A stretch of 64,000 bases of DNA from positions 17,670,001-17,734,000 of the forward strand of contig JAGUCH010000001.1 in the NCBI GenBank assembly GCA_019096065.1, in the 5' to 3' direction. The position numbers were made by a program, and so were the translations under genes. The DNA comes from Paracyclopina nana (lineage: Eukaryota > Arthropoda > Copepoda > Cyclopoida > Cyclopettidae). Below, one piece after another: positions 34,536-46,005 of the stretch. The stretch's first letter is position 1. The number at the start of each line of letters is the position of its first letter. The notes beneath the pieces were generated by a model. The model was not told the origin of the DNA and searched no databases. It saw nothing but the letters and a program-made list of their open reading frames with translations.

Positions 34536-35973
34536 ATGCCAATTTCAGTGGAGCTCAAGTACGAGTATTTCCTCACTTGGGCAGGAAGAGTCAAACTCGT
34601 CGAGTTGGTAAGTGAAAAAAGTTAAACTTATTTTTTTATTATAAAAGTATCTAAATAAGAATGCACTTTCAATTAGTGTGTCAGCTTTCCTTTTCTGCTG
34701 CAATCTGATCTTGGCTTTTCCCCCTAGGTTTTGGCCCTTTTGTGCATGGCCTGTGCCGCCCCGGCCTACCACAGCACTCAACACTGGTTTCTGCTCGTGG
34801 TTGTCTGTGGATTTGTGGGCTCCCTGTTCTTCTCCCTCTACCATTTATGCCTGGATGTCTACCTGAAAAACGTCAATGTCGGATGGCTGCCAACTGTATT
34901 ATTACCCGTTTTTTATGCTTCTAATTATTCATCAACTTTTTGCCCCTAGGAATTTTGGTTCACTGCAGTTGCATCGTTTCTCTACTTCACTGCTTTCACT
35001 GCTCAATTGGCTGACTTCAGCGGAGTGACCGACGCGGAATTTCAGTATTGGTACGACGCCCAGGTGGCTGCAGGGGTAAGATTTGAATTTTCCCGCCAAA
35101 ACGGAACGCAACCTAATCAACAGAGGATTTTGTCAATTTATAACGCTAGATGGCGCCACTGTAATGCATTACAGCTGTTGACGCTAGAGCTCTAGTTGAC
35201 GCATGATAATTTGACCTAAAGTGGAAAAATTATAATTATTATATATTAGCCTTAAAAACTGCCAATTTTTGCATAGAATAGCCCAAAACACGCACGAAGC
35301 CAAGGCAAAAGTTTTTATTTTGTAGCGCCTAGCTCCAAACTTTCAAATTTTAAAATATATGTTTCAATTTTAGAGCTTCACCACTTCCCCCCTTTTTTCA
35401 GCTGGTTGGCCGGATATTTTCACAAAGTTGCAGGAATCAAACTTATGCTTCAATGACATTTTTTGATTTTTTTTTTAATGCTTCAAAGGGAAAGGCCATT
35501 TTTTGGCAAATTATAACTTATAAGCTGCGATGTAGCTGCCTCTGTAGTGAAAATACTACGCGGCTTTTAACGGGCGCGCTGACCGTCACCGTGCTACGCA
35601 ACCTTACAGATGTAAACAAATTCGCAGCGTTACGCACGCGACACAACCTTTATTCGTCACTCGCGTCTCAAAAACGCCACATCATGCAATCTAATGAAAA
35701 ATCCACTTCTGGCAATTTGGCCAAAAACGTCACACGATGCAAAGTCCAAAGATATGCACTAAAATAGGCTTGAGGACGAAAACAAAAACATGTTTTTTCT
35801 GCTTTTAATGCATTCTCAGGAATTCAAAAACAGCTGACAAATGCAGTGATTATCTCCTTTCGCAGGTGTTTGCGCTGTTCAACGATGTCGCCTACGTCAT
35901 TGGGACGTATTTCCTCTACTTGGACTGGAAAAGCAACCCCGCGGGCACCAATGCCCCACTGCCCTCCGTGTAA
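34536..35973 (+). CDS. MARVEL-domain four-TM protein 1, 157 aa
   Basis: Four exons join in frame: 34536-34607, 34728-34895, 34950-35075, 35866-35973, followed by AATAAA at 35,997. Four hydrophobic spans are visible: about residues 20-35, WFLLVVVCGFVGSLFF, FWFTAVASFLYFTAFTAQLA and VFALFNDVAYVIGTYFLYL. The size, the short cytoplasmic ends and the FYFTAFTAQ-like third span fit the MARVEL family (plasmolipin, CMTM, singles-bar). These proteins act at lipid-rich membrane or junction sites. The specific role here is not known. Exon 3 has exactly the same length (126 nt) as in the downstream paralogue and all splice phases agree, so the pair arose by tandem duplication. The last intron holds a CTCF-like site near 35,145. 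Confidence 0.82.
35144..35158 (-). promoter_or_regulatory. CTCF-like motif in MARVEL 1 intron 3
   Basis: CGCTAGATGGCGCCA matches the CTCF-like core found repeatedly in this window. Binding is inference. Confidence 0.35.
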
Positions 35974-36495
35974 ACTGACGATGACAGCAGACGAAGAATA
36001 AAATTGAAATTATATGCACTCCGTTCCTGCTTACATCTTAATTTGATCCTCGTCACGTCAGCGTAATTTGGCACGAGGATTTTTGCCACACTGTGAAATC
36101 AAAATTCGGCATTCCCCACCTGCATCAAGTTTTATTGAAATTCCAAAGAAATGATGCAATTTCCGAAATTGATTTTTTTCAGGTTTTTCTTCCATTTACG
36201 AAATCAGGAATTGTTGAAAGCCAAAAGTGAATTTTCTAGCAAAAGTTTGAAAAAAGCAGCTAGAGCAATAAAATTTGAAAAATATCTATCTTCGAATAGG
36301 AGGTGAAGAAGCCATTTTTTTTGCTGGTGGGGCGCGCGCGCGGGGCCAAAGGGAGAAAGACACTTTGAAGGTTTCTCCAATAATAATGCATTGCTCTAGT
36401 TAGTCAGTTCGTGCAGGAGCATTAAAGACTTGAATTTGATTAGCGTGGACACAAAGGCTTTATTTTGCCAGTGATTTGAGAGGCATTTGGGCAAA
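35974..36495. other. spacer between the MARVEL paralogues with initiator
   Basis: AATAAA of the upstream gene lies at 35,997-36,002. A TCAGTTC initiator-like word lies at 36,404-36,410, about 90 bases before the second MARVEL start codon. No TATA box is obvious. Confidence 0.4.
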
Positions 36496-37731
36496 ATGAT
36501 GCCAGCAGAAGAGGCAGGCGATGGCAGATACAAGCTGATCATCGAGCTCGACTACAGCCACTTCGTCACCTTCCACGGCTGGTTCTACCTCGCCCAACTG
36601 GTAAGCCATCATTTCCGTCCAATTATGTTGGCAAGGCTCTTTGGAGGCTCAGTTGACCCTAATAATTGGTCATGCCAAAATTCATCCGGATTGAAGGCCG
36701 ATTTTCCCCACAAAAGAAGAATTTGGTTCAGTTAGCTTCCGCAGAGCCTTGCTTAGCTTTGTGAAACTATAATGAGAACGGGCTATAATTCATTAAATAA
36801 ATTCCTCATGACAAATTGTAGATCTTCGGCATTCTGTCGATGGCATGCAGCGCCCCAGCTCCATTTCCAACGCAAGTGTATTTCGTCATTGTTGTGGTTG
36901 TGGGATTCATTGGAACCATTCTCCTCTCTTTGGCGCACCTCAGATTTCCAACGTTCAACAAAATGGGAAAACAAGCCGTAAACAAAGGCCTAATTGCTTC
37001 TGACAATTTGTCTACAGCTTTGCTTCGCAGGAATTCGTCTACACTGCCGCGATGGTTTTGTTCTACTTCACCGCTTTCACTGCCCAATTCGCGGACTTTG
37101 ACGGCTTTCTCGCCCCGGATTTGGAGCACCGCTACACCGCCCAAATCGTCGCGGGGGTAACTATACACTTTTTATTAACTATTGTTGTATAAGCCGAATG
37201 TATAAGTCGCTAGATTCACAGCGCCATCTAGCGCGGCAACTTGAATTACTACATTTGTCATGGCTGCGCTACATAAGCGATCAAGAATTGGCAATTGTTT
37301 GGCTTTTTCAGCACTTGCGCTAAAATCTTCATTAATATGATCCAATCTATGGGCAAAATGGAATCCTTTCAAGCCAAAAAAACATATTCAAGTCACGCAA
37401 ATTTTTGAGCTTTTCATTAGCGAAACCTTTTTCCAGCCTGGCTCCGCTGAACAGCCAATCAAATTGCCGCTCGTAGTCACGTGACAAGTTTCGCGCACGA
37501 CAGTTTGTCCAAAAATACTTGCTCGAAAAGCGCCATCTGACGAAAATGTTTGTCCCTTCACCGGCTTATTGTCTTTTTTAGGTTTTCAGCGTGTTCACAG
37601 AGCTGACACTGATGGCCACGCTGTATTTGATGTATCCCGACGCAATCATGTGGTATGAAGAGTACAAAGGGGAGACCAGACCGCCGGCCTCGATTTCAGC
37701 CTCGGCTGCCGAACAGCAACAAGTGGAATAA
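36496..37731 (+). CDS. MARVEL-domain four-TM protein 2, 178 aa
   Basis: Four exons join in frame: 36496-36600, 36822-36977, 37031-37156, 37582-37731. Four hydrophobic spans are visible: WFYLAQLIFGILSMAC, VYFVIVVVVGFIGTILLSL, FVYTAAMVLFYFTAFTAQFA and VFSVFTELTLMATLYLMY. It aligns with the upstream MARVEL gene across all exons (CSAPAP against CAAPAY; FYFTAFTAQ and the ADF that follows shared; YTAQIVAG against YDAQVAAG). The C-terminus is Ser/Ala/Gln-rich and cytoplasmic. The stop codon TAA lies inside an AATAAA (37,727-37,732), so a poly(A) signal may overlap the end of the coding region. Introns 1 and 3 contain TIR or dispersed repeat elements. Role unknown beyond membrane apposition or trafficking functions of the family. 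Confidence 0.82.
36631..36757 (-). mobile_element. short TIR element in MARVEL 2 intron 1
   Basis: Ends GCAAGGCTCT and AGAGCCTTGCTTAGC are inverted. Inner sequence (TCCGGATTGAAGGC, ATTGGTCATGCCAAAATTC) matches the reverse strand of the longer element at 42,251-42,590, so this is a deleted member of that family. Confidence 0.6.
37185..37550 (-). mobile_element. dispersed repeat carrying two CTCF-like words, in MARVEL 2 intron 3
   Basis: The reverse complement of this interval matches 40,735-41,090. Shared words include AAAGCGCCATCTGAC, AGTCACGTGA, AATTTGATTGGCTG, CCAGGCTG and CAGCGCCATCTAGC. The left end near 37,220 (AGCGCCATCTAGCG) and the right end near 37,530 (AAGCGCCATCTGAC) each contain a CTCF-like core. 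Non-coding. Confidence 0.7.
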
Positions 37732-38035
37732 AGTCTGAATTTGCACTCAACCATAAACCTTTTTTATTTTTTCCCTTCCGATCTTCCAACTTTGAGAAAC
37801 TGACTTAAAAATGAATAATTTCAAACAAAAAAAAGGAGGAGCAAAACCTCCGGCAGAATCTTTTTTTTTGAAATGAGTTGCCATTAGCTTGATTTGCTTG
37901 ACAACTTGAAGAAAGAATTGTGAAGCAACTTGCTGATGCGTGCAAATGGGAAATTGGATCTATTTTCAGCTATGGCTGCCATAACTAATTACTTTTTCAG
38001 TAGCAGTTAGTTTGAACATTTGGCCTCAAATTTGG

Positions 38036-39092
38036 TCAGACCTCAATTGTACTAACGGACTTCTTCACCGAGGTCAGCTGGTAAAAACTGAGCATAACTG
38101 AGAGGAAGGCAGGAATGAGATGTTTGTAGCACAAAATCAACAAGTTATCCGGGAAAGAGTTCCAGCCACGTGGGTCGGCCCTATAAAAACAAAAAGTACA
38201 TTTAATAGTAGATGTAGGCGTCCACGACGTGGACAGGAGGGAGCGCGCGTGCCACCAACAAACTCTAACTGCAAAACCTGATTGATAACACTTACTTATT
38301 GATGCGGGCCATGATCAAGGTGGAGGCCACTGTGGCCGCCAAAACTATTCCATTCAGGAATAGGTGACCGAGGCTTTTCATGCTCTCATTGGTTCTGCCG
38401 CCGCCAAACCTCGCCGATTCATCCATCGCGTTGACTTTGCGCTTGTGCCTCCAGATGAGCGTGGCCAGCGCCAAATGCAGCACCATTGGAATGCCCTGCA
38501 CCACGAGCTCAGTTTGGAATTTGGGCGGGATTTGTTTCCAGGAAGCGTGGTAGGTTCCGGTGCAGAAGGCCTGGTTGAACACAGTCTGGCCCGGCTGGTA
38601 GAATTTGGCCGAAATGGCCAGGCAGCCAAGCATGGCGGAGGCTCTGGTGAGGAATCGCGCGAGAAAGTCGTCATTCATCACGGGCATCGTTTTCCACACG
38701 CAAACAATGCAAAACTTGAGGGCAGTGGCTGAAACAGTGACAAATACGCAGGTGTTGATGATTCCGCCGCGGGCCAGGTAGGTGAGGTTGCAGGCCCACC
38801 CGGGAAACGGGCCGGCCAGAGTTCTAACCAGTTCCGGCGTTTGCACCGTGCAGAAGAAGGAAATGGCCAAAAAGTTGACGAAAACAGCCAACTGGTTGGT
38901 GAGCGTGCGATAAGGCCCCAGGTGGCCTTTCACCTCTTGCAGAGCAACCCAGCCTAGGGAAATGCAGCTGATGAGAATGACAACCCAACACCCGACGGCC
39001 AACGGGTTAAGCCAGGCGTTCGAGGCCTCCAGAGGGAAAATGTTCGACTCAGAATAGGCAGACATTTTGGTTTCATTTTTAAGAGCTGCCAT
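38036..39092 (-). CDS. seven-transmembrane receptor-like protein, 313 aa
   Basis: Two exons join in frame on the minus strand: 39092-38296 and 38180-38036, with donor GTAAGT and acceptor TATAG. Seven hydrophobic spans are visible in order: WVVILISCISLGWVAL, LAVFVNFLAISFF, IINTCVFVTVSATALKFCIVCV, AMLGCLAISA, LVVQGIPMVLHLALATLIW, LFLNGIVLAATVASTLIM, and the last, LLILCYKHLIPAFLSVMLSF, supplied only by the second exon. The short N-terminus has an NET glycosylation sequon, as expected if it is extracellular. There is no DRY motif after TM3 and no clear NPxxY, so it is not a typical rhodopsin-class GPCR. It may be a divergent GPCR-like or chemoreceptor-like protein. The first in-frame Met is used; a second, MSAYSE, lies nine residues later. 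Family not recognised. Confidence 0.75.
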
Positions 39093-40734
39093 CAGTACAA
39101 CGATTGATGCAAGACTGTTTTTAGAAATTCTGAAAGAGAGAAATATCGCCCGCGCCTCACTCTCTTCTATACAATGTTTTTGAGCCCTTAATAAATAAAA
39201 AGCACTTTAAACAATTGCCTAACCTATGAAAAGTGCACACTTTCTAGGTAAATAAAGGCTTCTACGAAAAGCATAAGCTAAATTCATATTTTCGGGCTAA
39301 AATACTATTTCGTATGGAAAAAGCTAAAATTCGGCTATTTCGTCATTTTCATGATTTCAAGTTTTTTGAGCAAATTGGGGCTACGCGCATGCGTCCAGCT
39401 CCACGTAAAAGGCTGACTTTCAGCCTTTCAATTCACGCTAATCTGAGCTATATTTTCCTGGCACAAAAGCTGTCCAAAAATTAGAAGCTGGAAATTGGTG
39501 GCGAAATGAGAATTGGATAAATTTTGCGTCCAATTTTCCCACCTCGCTTCTTCGTCATTCAAATTTTCCTCAGTTGAGATCATGTGGTGTACAAGGCAAG
39601 AATTACAACATGTTAAGAGAACTATTAGCAGTGAAACGTAAGTGATTTTTAATGAGCTCCTTTGGCACATAGAACAAATTCCTAGTACATTTTTTCATAA
39701 TAATTTTACAGATAATTTTACAAGATGGTTGATATTTTTAGAATTAAAATGGTTGAGTGATTTTGGCCTTATGGGAAAATTGGACCAAAATTCGGCTTTA
39801 AAAAAGGTTTCTCATCAAGTTTTTACGACGTAAATCAAGATAATTAGCAATTAGCACATCATCATTTTTGGACCACCAGGAACTAATTTTTACTTGGCAG
39901 TTGTTTCCACTGATTCGGCTCATTGAATGCTGTATGATCCAAAATGTGGGCTGGCAAAATGATTATCATTATATGGTAGGAAGTGTGGTTAGTAGAATTC
40001 AATCCTTCCACATAAAGAGCACAATTATTCTTACTTTATATTATAGTATATGTATATTTAAAGGTTGTCTTGTACTTTATTTAACTCTTTAGTATAACTG
40101 GTCTTAATGCTATGGTTATAGCTAAAATGAAGTTAAAACAATCTTATTATTATTAGGTGTAGTACTTTTCAAAGTCTTTGTTGTAAACGAAATAGCCGAA
40201 TAAGGAAACCACAAAGAGCAGCAATTCATGCATCAATTGCGCTCAACAAAGATCGAGATCAAAGTTATAACTGGACAATGATATTTGCTGTGTATTATTG
40301 ACTGATATGAATCATGACAAGCAAATTATGCAGTATAGCAATTCATTCACACCTGGCTTTATTAAGCCAATAGTAATATGCGTCATGCGTAAATGTCCAG
40401 TTTTTTTGCTATTAATTCTCCATTCTGATTTCACTTATCCAAATTGCCTTTATCATGCAAGAATATGTAAAAAGAACGAAAATTGAAGAAATGCTACTTC
40501 CGTCACTCTTTGTGAGCTGCCAGTTCATTTCGTAGTATAAAGCTAAAGTATAAAGAAAAAAGCTTTATTCATGGATGGCTAACGGCAAATTACGCGCACG
40601 AGTTTATTGAAATAATTGCGTACAGCTACGCAACGCCACTATACGCACAGCGTGCTGAGAGATAGCTTTGAGCAAACATCAATGTTCAAAAACAAAGTCG
40701 CCTTTTTTGAATGAGCTAGAGGAGGGAAAAACTT
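39093..40734. other. intergenic, no gene seen
   Basis: AT-rich DNA with short open frames only. Nothing resembles a coding exon or a structured RNA. Confidence 0.4.
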
Positions 40735-41228
40735 TTTTGTTAGATGGCGCTTTTTGAGCAAGTATTTATGTGAAAACTGTCGTTCGCAAAACTAGTCACG
40801 TGATTACAAGCGGTAATTTGATTGGCTGGTGCTAGAGCCAGGCTGGAAGAATTTGGTTTCTTCTACGAAAAGCTAAATAAATTGCGTGAGTTGCATACGG
40901 TATTATGGTTTGAAAGGGTGCCATTTTGTCTGCAGATTACGCCGAATTAGTGAAGTTTTTTACTCAAGTGCTCTTAACATCAAGCAATTATCAATTTTCG
41001 ATTGGCTATGTAGCTCAGACATGTCAAATGCAATAACTCAAGTTGCCGGGCTAGATGGCGCTGTGAATCTAGCAACTCTACGCCGTTGGCTTTTGTGGCA
41101 AGTTCTCTTAACACCAAACAATTATCAATTTTTGATCGGCTATGTAGCTCAGCCCTGTCAAATGTAGTAACTCAAGTTGCCGGGTTAGATGGCGCTGTGA
41201 ATCTAGCGACTCTACGCCGTTGGCTGAT
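40735..41228 (+). mobile_element. dispersed repeat, inverted relative to the MARVEL 2 intron copy, with internal duplication
   Basis: Matches the reverse complement of 37,185-37,550. A segment of about 130 bp (CTCTTAACA through TCTACGCCGTTGGCT) is repeated twice in tandem near 40,970-41,225. Three TAGATGGCGC words lie at about 40,741, 41,052 and 41,185. Confidence 0.7.
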
Positions 41229-41433
41229 CTAACGACTTTGCTCTCAACTGAAATTATCCTTGGGTAGGAGGCTCTCTCAGCACACCGTGTTACAAGTAGC
41301 AGCAACAACAGCAACATTTTTATCATACTGTATACAAGGTCAGTGTTGTGGAAGATCTCAGCAGCATCAAACTTGCAACAAAATCTTGAGCACTTTGCTG
41401 GTTTCACGTGAGCATGAAAACGGCCCTGGCTTG

Positions 41434-43845
41434 ATGTACAACTCTTGGTCCCTGGGCCAAGATTATGAGCAAGAATACGCGGAAGTGACCTCATTTGTGT
41501 TCAGCCCAGCCATGCCCGAGGTCACGTACAACCCATCTTATGTCTTGGACATCCTTTGCCCTTCTCCCTCGGGAGAGCTCGAGAGCATTTTCGGGCTCGA
41601 GCAGCGCTGCCATTTTGTGGCCAAAAACGGGAAATTCCTGGCGGGCATTGAGTACCCAACCACTACCAATTTTGCCAGTCGAATACTGGCCGAAAGAGAC
41701 TCTCTGGTGACGAAAAGCCTGCTCGACTTGACTTCATACAGCTCGGGCTTTGAGCCTAAATTCGAGAAATATGCTCGAGCCTTCGATCCTGATATCATAA
41801 TCAAGGCCGAGGATGGGATATTTGCTGAGACTGATGAGGCTGACAATAACAATAACAATGTGATTTCCTTTGAGGAGCTCGGTCAGGTGTACAAGAATAT
41901 TTCCCGCAGCCAAATCTTGTCCAATGTGAACTACTGCTCAAACGTCCACTTTCATGCCCATCCGGATGGCAGCACCACGATCCATAAGCACAAGGCCTGC
42001 TCCACGCTGGATCCTGGCAGAAAAATTAGCTCCGACAGCCGAAAGGTAAGTCAAAACAGAGCTCTACTTTGTTATCTATTTATGTAGGCCAGCATTTCAT
42101 AAAATGAGCATCGCTGGAAAGCTTCAACCACTCAGCATTATTTTTGCTTTTGGCTCCATTGCAAAAGTTAAAATCAAAATAATTAAATTAGCCATTTTTT
42201 CCTGCACAAACTCAAATTCCTGAGCATAAGCGAACACTTTAACCTCATATTAGTTAAGCAAGGCTCTTTGGAAGAGAATAGATAAGCAATCGCTGAGCCA
42301 ATTGGAACCACACTTGGTAGGATTCTTCAATGAGACGATATATCCACAGCTGTGTGCCAAATTTGGTTGAGATCCGAGACCCCCAACTGGAGGCCATTTA
42401 TAATGTGAAACAAGGCAGCTTTGCTTTAACATTTATTGCTGGAAAAAATGGCCTCCACCAATCAGCCTTCAATCCGGATGAATTTTGGCATGAACAATCA
42501 TTAGGGTCTATGGGCAAATCCTATCAAGTTTGGCGCCTATTGGCTCAGTAGTTGTTGAGATATGCGCCTACAAAGAGCCCTGCTTAGCATTATAGGAGCC
42601 TAACTAAAGAAAGCAAGAAAACGGGATATTGTCTTCATATCGCACCAAAAAACCAAGCAAAGCTCAAAAGACTAATGGTTCTCACAACATTTTAAAAGCA
42701 GAACTATTTTCTTTTTTGTTGGGCGACATTAAGCAAGCCAAACCAGTTTCATCGCTACACATTCGAAAAAATTATCTGTCTTTTGAAAATGTTGGGCATT
42801 TGCTTAGCTTTTTCTTTAGTATTGCTTTGCTCTTTGCGGCAATATGCATAAGGCCTTTTCTAGAACCAACAGCCTTTTTGAAAGGTCTTGGATAAGCAAA
42901 ATCATGGTTTGAGCGTGGATAGGTGGATTTGTTTATTAAAACACTTGCTTTTGAGTTACAGAACGATAAAATACCCTTAAGAAAGGCTTGAAAGTGCTTT
43001 TTTGGGAAACTGCACAAAAGATCTAATTTCAAGTCAATTTTATGATAGAAACATTTTGCGTAAAAGTGACATTTTAGCCCTCAAAATCAGGATTCGATTT
43101 TGAGTGTCTTTTCATGTTGGGCCTTGTTATAGAGCTTTTTAAAGGTGGCAACCAGGCCAACTATAAAGTGTAATGTCATGGCTTTTATAAGAGTGCGGAC
43201 AGAGACAGATGGCAAATTGAATTAAGCACGCCAAAATCACTTTCCATCCTATCACTATTTTTCATTTCCAGATTAATTCGTATGAATTGGTGCCGGACTT
43301 GCAGTCAGACTCGGATGAGGTCTACTCTTCGCTTGGAAATGGGCCACGCCCTCTGCCGGTTCCACCCAGAGGCCTCAGCCCGCAATGCACGTGCGACTCA
43401 AGGGAAGCTGTTTGCGACATGGAGGGAGGCATTAAATTCAACCCTTGCTTTGACGACAATAAGCCATGTGACATCATGCTGGAGGCAGCTTGGCAAGCCG
43501 GTCAAACGACAGCTGCGCATGCCTCGAGATGTGACCAGTGCGCGCAGTTTTCAAGCAAAATTCGCCAGGACTTTAGCAACATTGTAATTGAAGCAATTAT
43601 GCTTGCAAGGGACTTATAACTCACAATTTGCTTTTTTTCAGGACAATTTGGACACAGTGGAACGCGGCCTTCACTATGGCGGCGTGGCCATGGTTCCATT
43701 CCCTCCATATCCTCTGAAGCATTATTCTTCAGTGGACAGAAACATCAAACTGGTGGCTTATTTATCTGTTATTGTCTTGGCTGTCTTATTGCTGATCTTG
43801 GTGATCATAGTTCTCAGCGTGTTCTTCCAGCACTATGCTGCCTAA
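41434..43845 (+). CDS. C-terminally anchored cysteine-containing membrane protein, family unknown
   Basis: Exons at (5' end uncertain) to 42045, 43272-43583 and 43642-43845 join at phase 0, with AATAAA at 43,977. The position given is the first Met (41,434). The open frame runs back to 41,033 of the codon register near 41,260 through a hydrophobic stretch (ATTATFLSYC), so an upstream exon with a signal peptide is likely. The body contains a seven-Asn-type run (NNNNN), Cys pairs (CTCD, CDMEGG, CDQC) and a polar acidic region. The last exon ends in one strong TM span (VAYLSVIVLAVLLLILVIIV) followed by a short tail. It is therefore a single-pass protein with most mass on one side of the membrane. 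I do not recognise it. The 1,226-bp intron 42,046-43,271 carries a TIR element. Confidence 0.68.
42251..42590 (+). mobile_element. 340-bp TIR element in intron
   Basis: The left end GTTAAGCAAGGCTCTTTG and the right end CAAAGAGCCCTGCTTAGC are inverted repeats. Its inner sequence (GGCCTCCACCAATCAGCC, TTCAATCCGGATGAATTTTGGC) matches the deleted copy at 36,631-36,757 in opposite orientation. No transposase, so non-autonomous. Confidence 0.7.
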
Positions 43846-44386
43846 TTAGCATTATATGTCTTAATTATAAGATTGTCGAGCCTTTAGGAATGCTATTATT
43901 TAAAATTGCTTGAAATATCCTACACACCTTTATAGGTATGCAAGGATTGTGAGGTGACTGATAAGTGATGATAGCCAATAAAGCATAATATAAGCTGAGT
44001 TTTTATCATTTTGGACGAGGTTGTGCGCATTATGTTATTTCCGGATGTCTGTGCGCTGGTTATCTGGCCACTGCCCGAAAAAGAACCTCATCAAAAGTGG
44101 CTGTCATCAAGTCAATCCTCGCCTGCTTCACCATCATTCCATTTTTTCAACGACTGTTGTGACGTAGATAGGCTGTTTCAATTGTCCGGATTTAGCTTTC
44201 TAATAAACTATAGAAGTCTTGGTTGTGACTCCCATCATTGTCCACCATCAAAATATTGACAGTCTAAACAAATTTGTTGAAATTTTCTAAATAGGCAAAA
44301 TTAATAATGGCTTCATTGGAAAATAAATATATCAGTCTAACAATACACTCTATTCATGTTTATTTCTTTTGTATGCAGGCCATTTT
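43846..44386. other. intergenic, nothing recognised
   Basis: Contains the AATAAA of the upstream gene (43,977-43,982). No further features are seen before the pseudogene. Confidence 0.4.
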
Positions 44387-46005
44387 TTAATGGATTGATG
44401 AAATGCTTTTGCCACTAATGTCGATTTTGATAATGATGAGACGAGTAATGGCTCGCATCATCAAATTTTGCTCTGCTCCTAATCCATCTGTTTTAGCTAG
44501 CAGAATGACATTTTCACTTTCATAGCCATTGGCAACAAAATGGTCCACCACAAGATGTTGCTTTTGGTGCCCTGCTTGCGAGTTAATCCATGCTTTCAGC
44601 TCCTCGGTGATCTCATCCTCCTTGCCATTAAACTCCAAAGGTCGCTTCTTTTCACATTCCTCAACTAAATCGGACACTTCATATGTTTGCAAATACCTGA
44701 AATCGGGCTTGAATTCAATCAAGGGCTTAAATTCAAGATGGCTAAAAAATTACGAGCAATACTTGGATAATTTTAATTGCAATTCACAATATTAGAAAGT
44801 TATGCCAATTAAGAGAAATAATGAAGCAAATTATTTCCCGAATTCCTCTTGCACAATAATCAGTGCTTTTGAGTTCCGCATTTCCCTTAGGACTCTTTTC
44901 AATGCAGCTCTCAAGTTTGACAATTTGCAGTCAATTTGTTTGACATTTTCACTCTCTGGCAAATTGTCAAATCCACTCCATTTTGGAATGTAACTTGAGG
45001 AATAATCGCTGGCAATCCTTTGCCCATTTGCTTCATGCAAAACTTTGTCAATTATGTTTTTGGAATTCCTCAATGGGACTGTCATTTCTGGGAAATGAAA
45101 GGAAGGGAACAAATTGGGCAGGGATTCCCTAAATCTCTCGCAATTATCCAAGCTAAAAAATAATTTGCTTGTGGGTGGCTGAAATATTTTTAAACTTTCA
45201 TCATAGTTACTAATCATATCCAGAAATTGCCATCCAAAGGACTTTTCTTTTTTTTTGAAAGGTAAGTGAACTGTTTCGAGTGAAAAGAACGAATGTACTG
45301 TTCAAATCAGTGTCCGCAAAATTCCGTGCCGTTATATTTCGTTCTGTAAAAATCCGTTCCGTTATTATCAGCTCCGCAAATCTCCGATAAACCGCAAATA
45401 CATTTAAGATGTCTTTTTCTTTGTAAGGTTTGGTGAGTTCAATTTAAAAAGTTGCTACAGTGATTGCAGTGGTCTTTTCTATCTTTGGTGTGTGTGCAAC
45501 TCAGTACAGATCATGGTCATGTCTGGAAGAATTGAATGGAGTGGAGAAGATGCAATTGACAATTGGACTAGTTTTGTGAGAAATGAGGAGAATTTGCTGA
45601 CCAAATTTACTATATAACATCTGCTATCTGTTAGATGAAATTGGCTACTTTTGGCCTGAAATTTAAGTCCTATATTCGGATGAAACAAAAAAATATTTCT
45701 ACTAGAAGAAGCCGTTGATCAAAATATATTGAATGGTTTTTAACTGAGACGATTTTGACTGAATGGATTTTCACGGTGAGGATTTTTACGGAACGGAAAA
45801 TAACGGCACGGATTTTTGCGGACACGGATTCCAACAGATATACCAAAAGAACTGCCCTGAAAAAATAATTCATCAATGAAAATGTTGTGATCTTCTTTGT
45901 ACTCATCCATGATAGTAGAAAGAGGAGAACCATGGTGGCATTCAAAATGCTTTACAGTGACATCGCCAGCAGTTCTATCAATAGCAAGGGAATCAAGCTG
46001 AAGTT
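44387..46005 (-). pseudogene. 5'-truncated copy of the nuclease-NTPase gene, split by a transposon
   Basis: Matches exons 5-7 of the gene at 21-24.7 kb. The exon 7 copy is at 44,741-44,387 and the exon 6 copy at 45,162-44,837. The exon 5 copy is in two pieces (about 45,990-45,840 and 45,240-45,213) because a TIR element of about 540 bp lies between them. The exon 6 donor GT is changed to GA (GGGAAATAA against GGGTAATAA). Exons 1-4, with the nuclease motif and Walker A, are missing. The intron between copies of exons 6 and 7 is only about 95 bp against 891 bp in the intact gene. This shows that about 800 bp was gained there. Not expected to make a working protein. Confidence 0.88.
45298..45838. 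mobile_element. TIR element with repeated CCGT words, inside the pseudogene
   Basis: The left end GTGTCCGCAAAATTCCGTGCC and its counterpart near 45,770-45,830 are inverted over roughly 60 bp, through GTTCCGT and AAAAATCC. Both termini are built from a short word, CCGT(G/T)CCGTTA, repeated several times. The inner part is AT-rich and non-coding. Ends and target duplication are uncertain (TA possible). Confidence 0.75.

Noticed and set aside
34240..34542. 100-codon minus-strand frame rich in Ala and Gln
   Set aside because: Low complexity, and overlaps the better supported MARVEL 1 start.
41108..41494. 128-codon minus-strand frame
   Set aside because: It crosses the dispersed repeat and the plus-strand exon, and has no independent support.
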